From positions 1 to 7,822 of the forward strand of contig VXNG01000250.1 in NCBI GenBank assembly GCA_009840695.1: a stretch of 7,822 nt of DNA. The letters run 5' to 3'. This document shows positions 6,248 through 7,822 of the stretch, in pieces (positions within the stretch are counted from its first letter, which is position 1; every line of letters begins with the position of its first letter). This DNA comes from Acidimicrobiaceae bacterium (GTDB lineage: Bacteria > Actinomycetota > Acidimicrobiia > Acidimicrobiales > Aldehydirespiratoraceae). Made by a program: the position numbers and the translations under genes. The notes below the pieces were generated by a model. The model did not search any database. It was not told where the DNA came from and saw only the letters and a program-made list of their open reading frames with translations.

Positions 6248-7429
6248 ATGGCTGAGATCGATCTGGACCGGATTACCAAGGTCTATCCGAACGGGTTCCG
6301 GGCGGTGGACGAACTGACACTGTCACTTGCCGACGGAGAGTTCCTAGTCCTCGTGGGTCCCAGCGGGTGCGGCAAGTCGACTGTGTTGCGCATGATCGCG
6401 GGCCTGGAGTCGATAACAGGAGGCGAGTTGCGGATCGGCGGCGAAGTGACGAATCTCTACGCACCGCGCGACCGCGACATCGCAATGGTCTTCCAGGACT
6501 ACGCCCTGTATCCCCACATGACAGCAGCCGAGAATATGGCGTTCCCGTTGAAGCTAGCGGGGGTGCCGAAGGTGGAACGGAGCCGACTGGTGGCCGACGC
6601 TGCTGGCGTGCTTGAACTGAGTGAGTATCTGCACAGCAAGCCGGCTCATCTGTCCGGCGGTCAGCGGCAGCGCGTCGCCATGGGCCGCGCTCTAGTACGT
6701 CAGCCGTCAGCCTTCCTGATGGACGAGCCGCTGTCGAACCTGGATGCAAAGTTGCGGGTTCAGATGCGGGCCGAGATCGCGTCAGTGCAGCGCCAGTTGG
6801 GGGTGACGACGTTCTATGTCACCCACGATCAAGTCGAGGCGATGACGATGGGCGATCGGGTAGCCGTGATCAAGGACGGTGTCCTGCAGCAGGTCAACTC
6901 GCCCGAGGCTCTCTATGCCTCCCCAAGAAACGTCTTTGTGGCTGCCTTCATTGGGTCCCCTTCCATGAACCTCTTTGAGGCTCGATTGACCAATGGGGTC
7001 GACTGTCCGGTGATCGAGTGCGGCCACCAACGGCTCCAGTTACCGCCCGACATCTTTGGTCGCACGCCTCCGCTTTGTGCCTATCTCGGGGAGAGAGTGC
7101 TTGTCGGCATCAGGCCCGAAGATCTCGAGGACGCGGCCTTGGAATCCAGCCATCCCTCCGTGATGCGATTGGCCTCATCGGTAGAAGTGCGTGAGGCACT
7201 GGGAGCTGAGACCCTCATCCACTTCGACATCGACGCTGCACCCGTCGGTAGCGGGGATCCTGACTTCCTCGAAGACCTTGCTACACCTGCTGGCGGCACC
7301 GGAACCAGATGCGTAGCCCGGTGCAGCCCTCTGTCGAGAGCGCGCGTGGGTGAGCAGATTGAGATCAACGTAATGACCGATCGGATCCACTTCTTCGATC
7401 CGGCGACCACGGAGGCAATCACCAGCTAG
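6248..7429 (+). CDS. ABC importer ATPase, MalK/UgpC/MsmX type
   Basis: This 393-residue cytoplasmic ATPase powers the importer formed with the two permeases. Walker A is GPSGCGKST (37-45), the Q-loop is FQDYALYPH with Q83, the ABC signature is LSGGQRQRV (135-143), Walker B is AFLMDE (155-160) with E160 catalytic, the D-loop is SNLDA, and the switch histidine is H193 in THDQVEAMTMGDR. After the nucleotide-binding domain a MalK-type C-terminal TOBE/regulatory region follows (from about 240), with IGSPSMNLFEA, VGIRPEDL and VEVREALGAETLIHF. The ending DRIHFFDPATTEAI matches the usual DxxxxHLFDPxTGxAI close. The gene lies 39 bp after the MalG-like gene. Its ribosome site is weak (GGCAGAG region). 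MalK-type C-domains can bind regulators or sugar-PTS EIIA; nothing here shows which. Confidence 0.95.
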   Translation: MAEIDLDRITKVYPNGFRAVDELTLSLADGEFLVLVGPSGCGKSTVLRMIAGLESITGGELRIGGEVTNLYAPRDRDIAMVFQDYALYPHMTAAENMAFPLKLAGVPKVERSRLVADAAGVLELSEYLHSKPAHLSGGQRQRVAMGRALVRQPSAFLMDEPLSNLDAKLRVQMRAEIASVQRQLGVTTFYVTHDQVEAMTMGDRVAVIKDGVLQQVNSPEALYASPRNVFVAAFIGSPSMNLFEARLTNGVDCPVIECGHQRLQLPPDIFGRTPPLCAYLGERVLVGIRPEDLEDAALESSHPSVMRLASSVEVREALGAETLIHFDIDAAPVGSGDPDFLEDLATPAGGTGTRCVARCSPLSRARVGEQIEINVMTDRIHFFDPATTEAITS

Positions 7430-7465
7430 TTCTGGGGCGTTCGTTCAGGTGATCAGGGTCTTGAG

Positions 7466-7539
<74 letters not shown>

Positions 7540-7726
7540 GGGATGGAACGAAACTTGGCGCGTAATTCGGCCAGGTTGGTCTTGGACATCGATGAGGCTA
7601 TCTGAGGCGTGCCGCTCAGCGGGTGGGTCGCTGGGTAGGCGCGGTGGGCGTCCACAGCAGCGGACGAGGCGCCGCCGACAGTGGTGGAGTCGTGGACAGC
7701 GCCTAGTGGGCTAGGGTCCCGTCGTG

Positions 7727-7822
7727 ATGCTGCCGCGTCGACGGAACGCGCTCGGTGCGGCGTGTATTGCCGGGGCGGCCGTCGCCTACTCGCTGATCCC
7801 GCTGCCGATCCGGTACGCGGGC
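7727..7822 (+). CDS. Possible start of a membrane-anchored or secreted protein, cut by window end
   Basis: From the ATG at 7727 (a GTG at 7724 is in the same frame), 32 codons run to the window end without a stop. They encode MLPRRRNALGAACIAGAAVA, then YSLIPLPIRYAG. The positive RRR cluster followed by about 17 hydrophobic or small residues looks like a signal anchor or first membrane helix. GGGCTAGGG at about 7708-7716 could be a weak ribosome site. The fragment is too short for any family assignment and the reading frame may prove spurious. Confidence 0.35.
   Translation, partial: MLPRRRNALGAACIAGAAVAYSLIPLPIRYAG

Noticed and set aside
7693..7717. Promoter-like TGGACA / TAGGGT before the final partial gene
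   Set aside because: The spacing is 13 bases and the -10 match is weak.

Overview
The window is GC-rich (roughly mid-60s percent by eye), densely coded, and almost entirely plus-strand. It looks like chromosomal DNA from a high-GC bacterium, most plausibly an actinobacterium-like lineage. Supporting signs are strong G/C third-position bias, a tRNA without an encoded CCA, a lipoprotein with a Pro/Glu-rich linker, and CUT1-type ABC genes. No taxonomic marker is present, so this placement is inference.

Layout, left to right: (1) the 3' end of an unidentified gene (2-253), whose last residues weakly resemble an ADP-ribosylglycohydrolase (DraG/ARH) C-terminus; (2) a PfkB-family sugar/nucleoside kinase (250-1246) that carries an apparent +1 frameshift near 1145-1148; (3) a TRZ/ATZ-type metal-dependent amidohydrolase/deaminase (1246-2745); (4) a lipoprotein substrate-binding protein (2826-4217); (5) a 162-bp gap holding a perfect 14-bp stem-loop; (6) two MalF/MalG-type permeases (4380-5315 and 5312-6208); (7) a MalK/UgpC-type ATPase (6248-7429); (8) a minus-strand tRNA-Thr(TGT) (7466-7539); (9) 187 bp (7540-7726) in which I see no convincing gene or signal; (10) the possible start of a plus-strand membrane-anchored protein cut by the window end (7727-7822).

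Genes 1 to 7 look like one operon. They share a strand, and three junctions overlap: ATGA at 250-253, TGATG at 1244-1248 and ATGA at 5312-5315. The remaining gaps are 80, 162 and 39 bp. The operon encodes a complete ABC importer plus a small cytoplasmic catabolic set (possible N-ribosyl hydrolase, PfkB kinase, amidohydrolase/deaminase). A coherent but unproven reading is uptake and breakdown of a nitrogen-containing glycoside or nucleoside-like compound. The importer would bring it in, the hydrolase or kinase would process the sugar part, and the amidohydrolase would process the nitrogenous part. No regulator or promoter of the operon is visible; the operon probably begins upstream of the window.

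Two sequence-quality cautions apply. The first ~100 bases have an abnormal density of G/C homopolymer runs. The kinase frame breaks at a GGGG run and joins the downstream amidohydrolase frame, giving an artificial 'fusion' reading frame.
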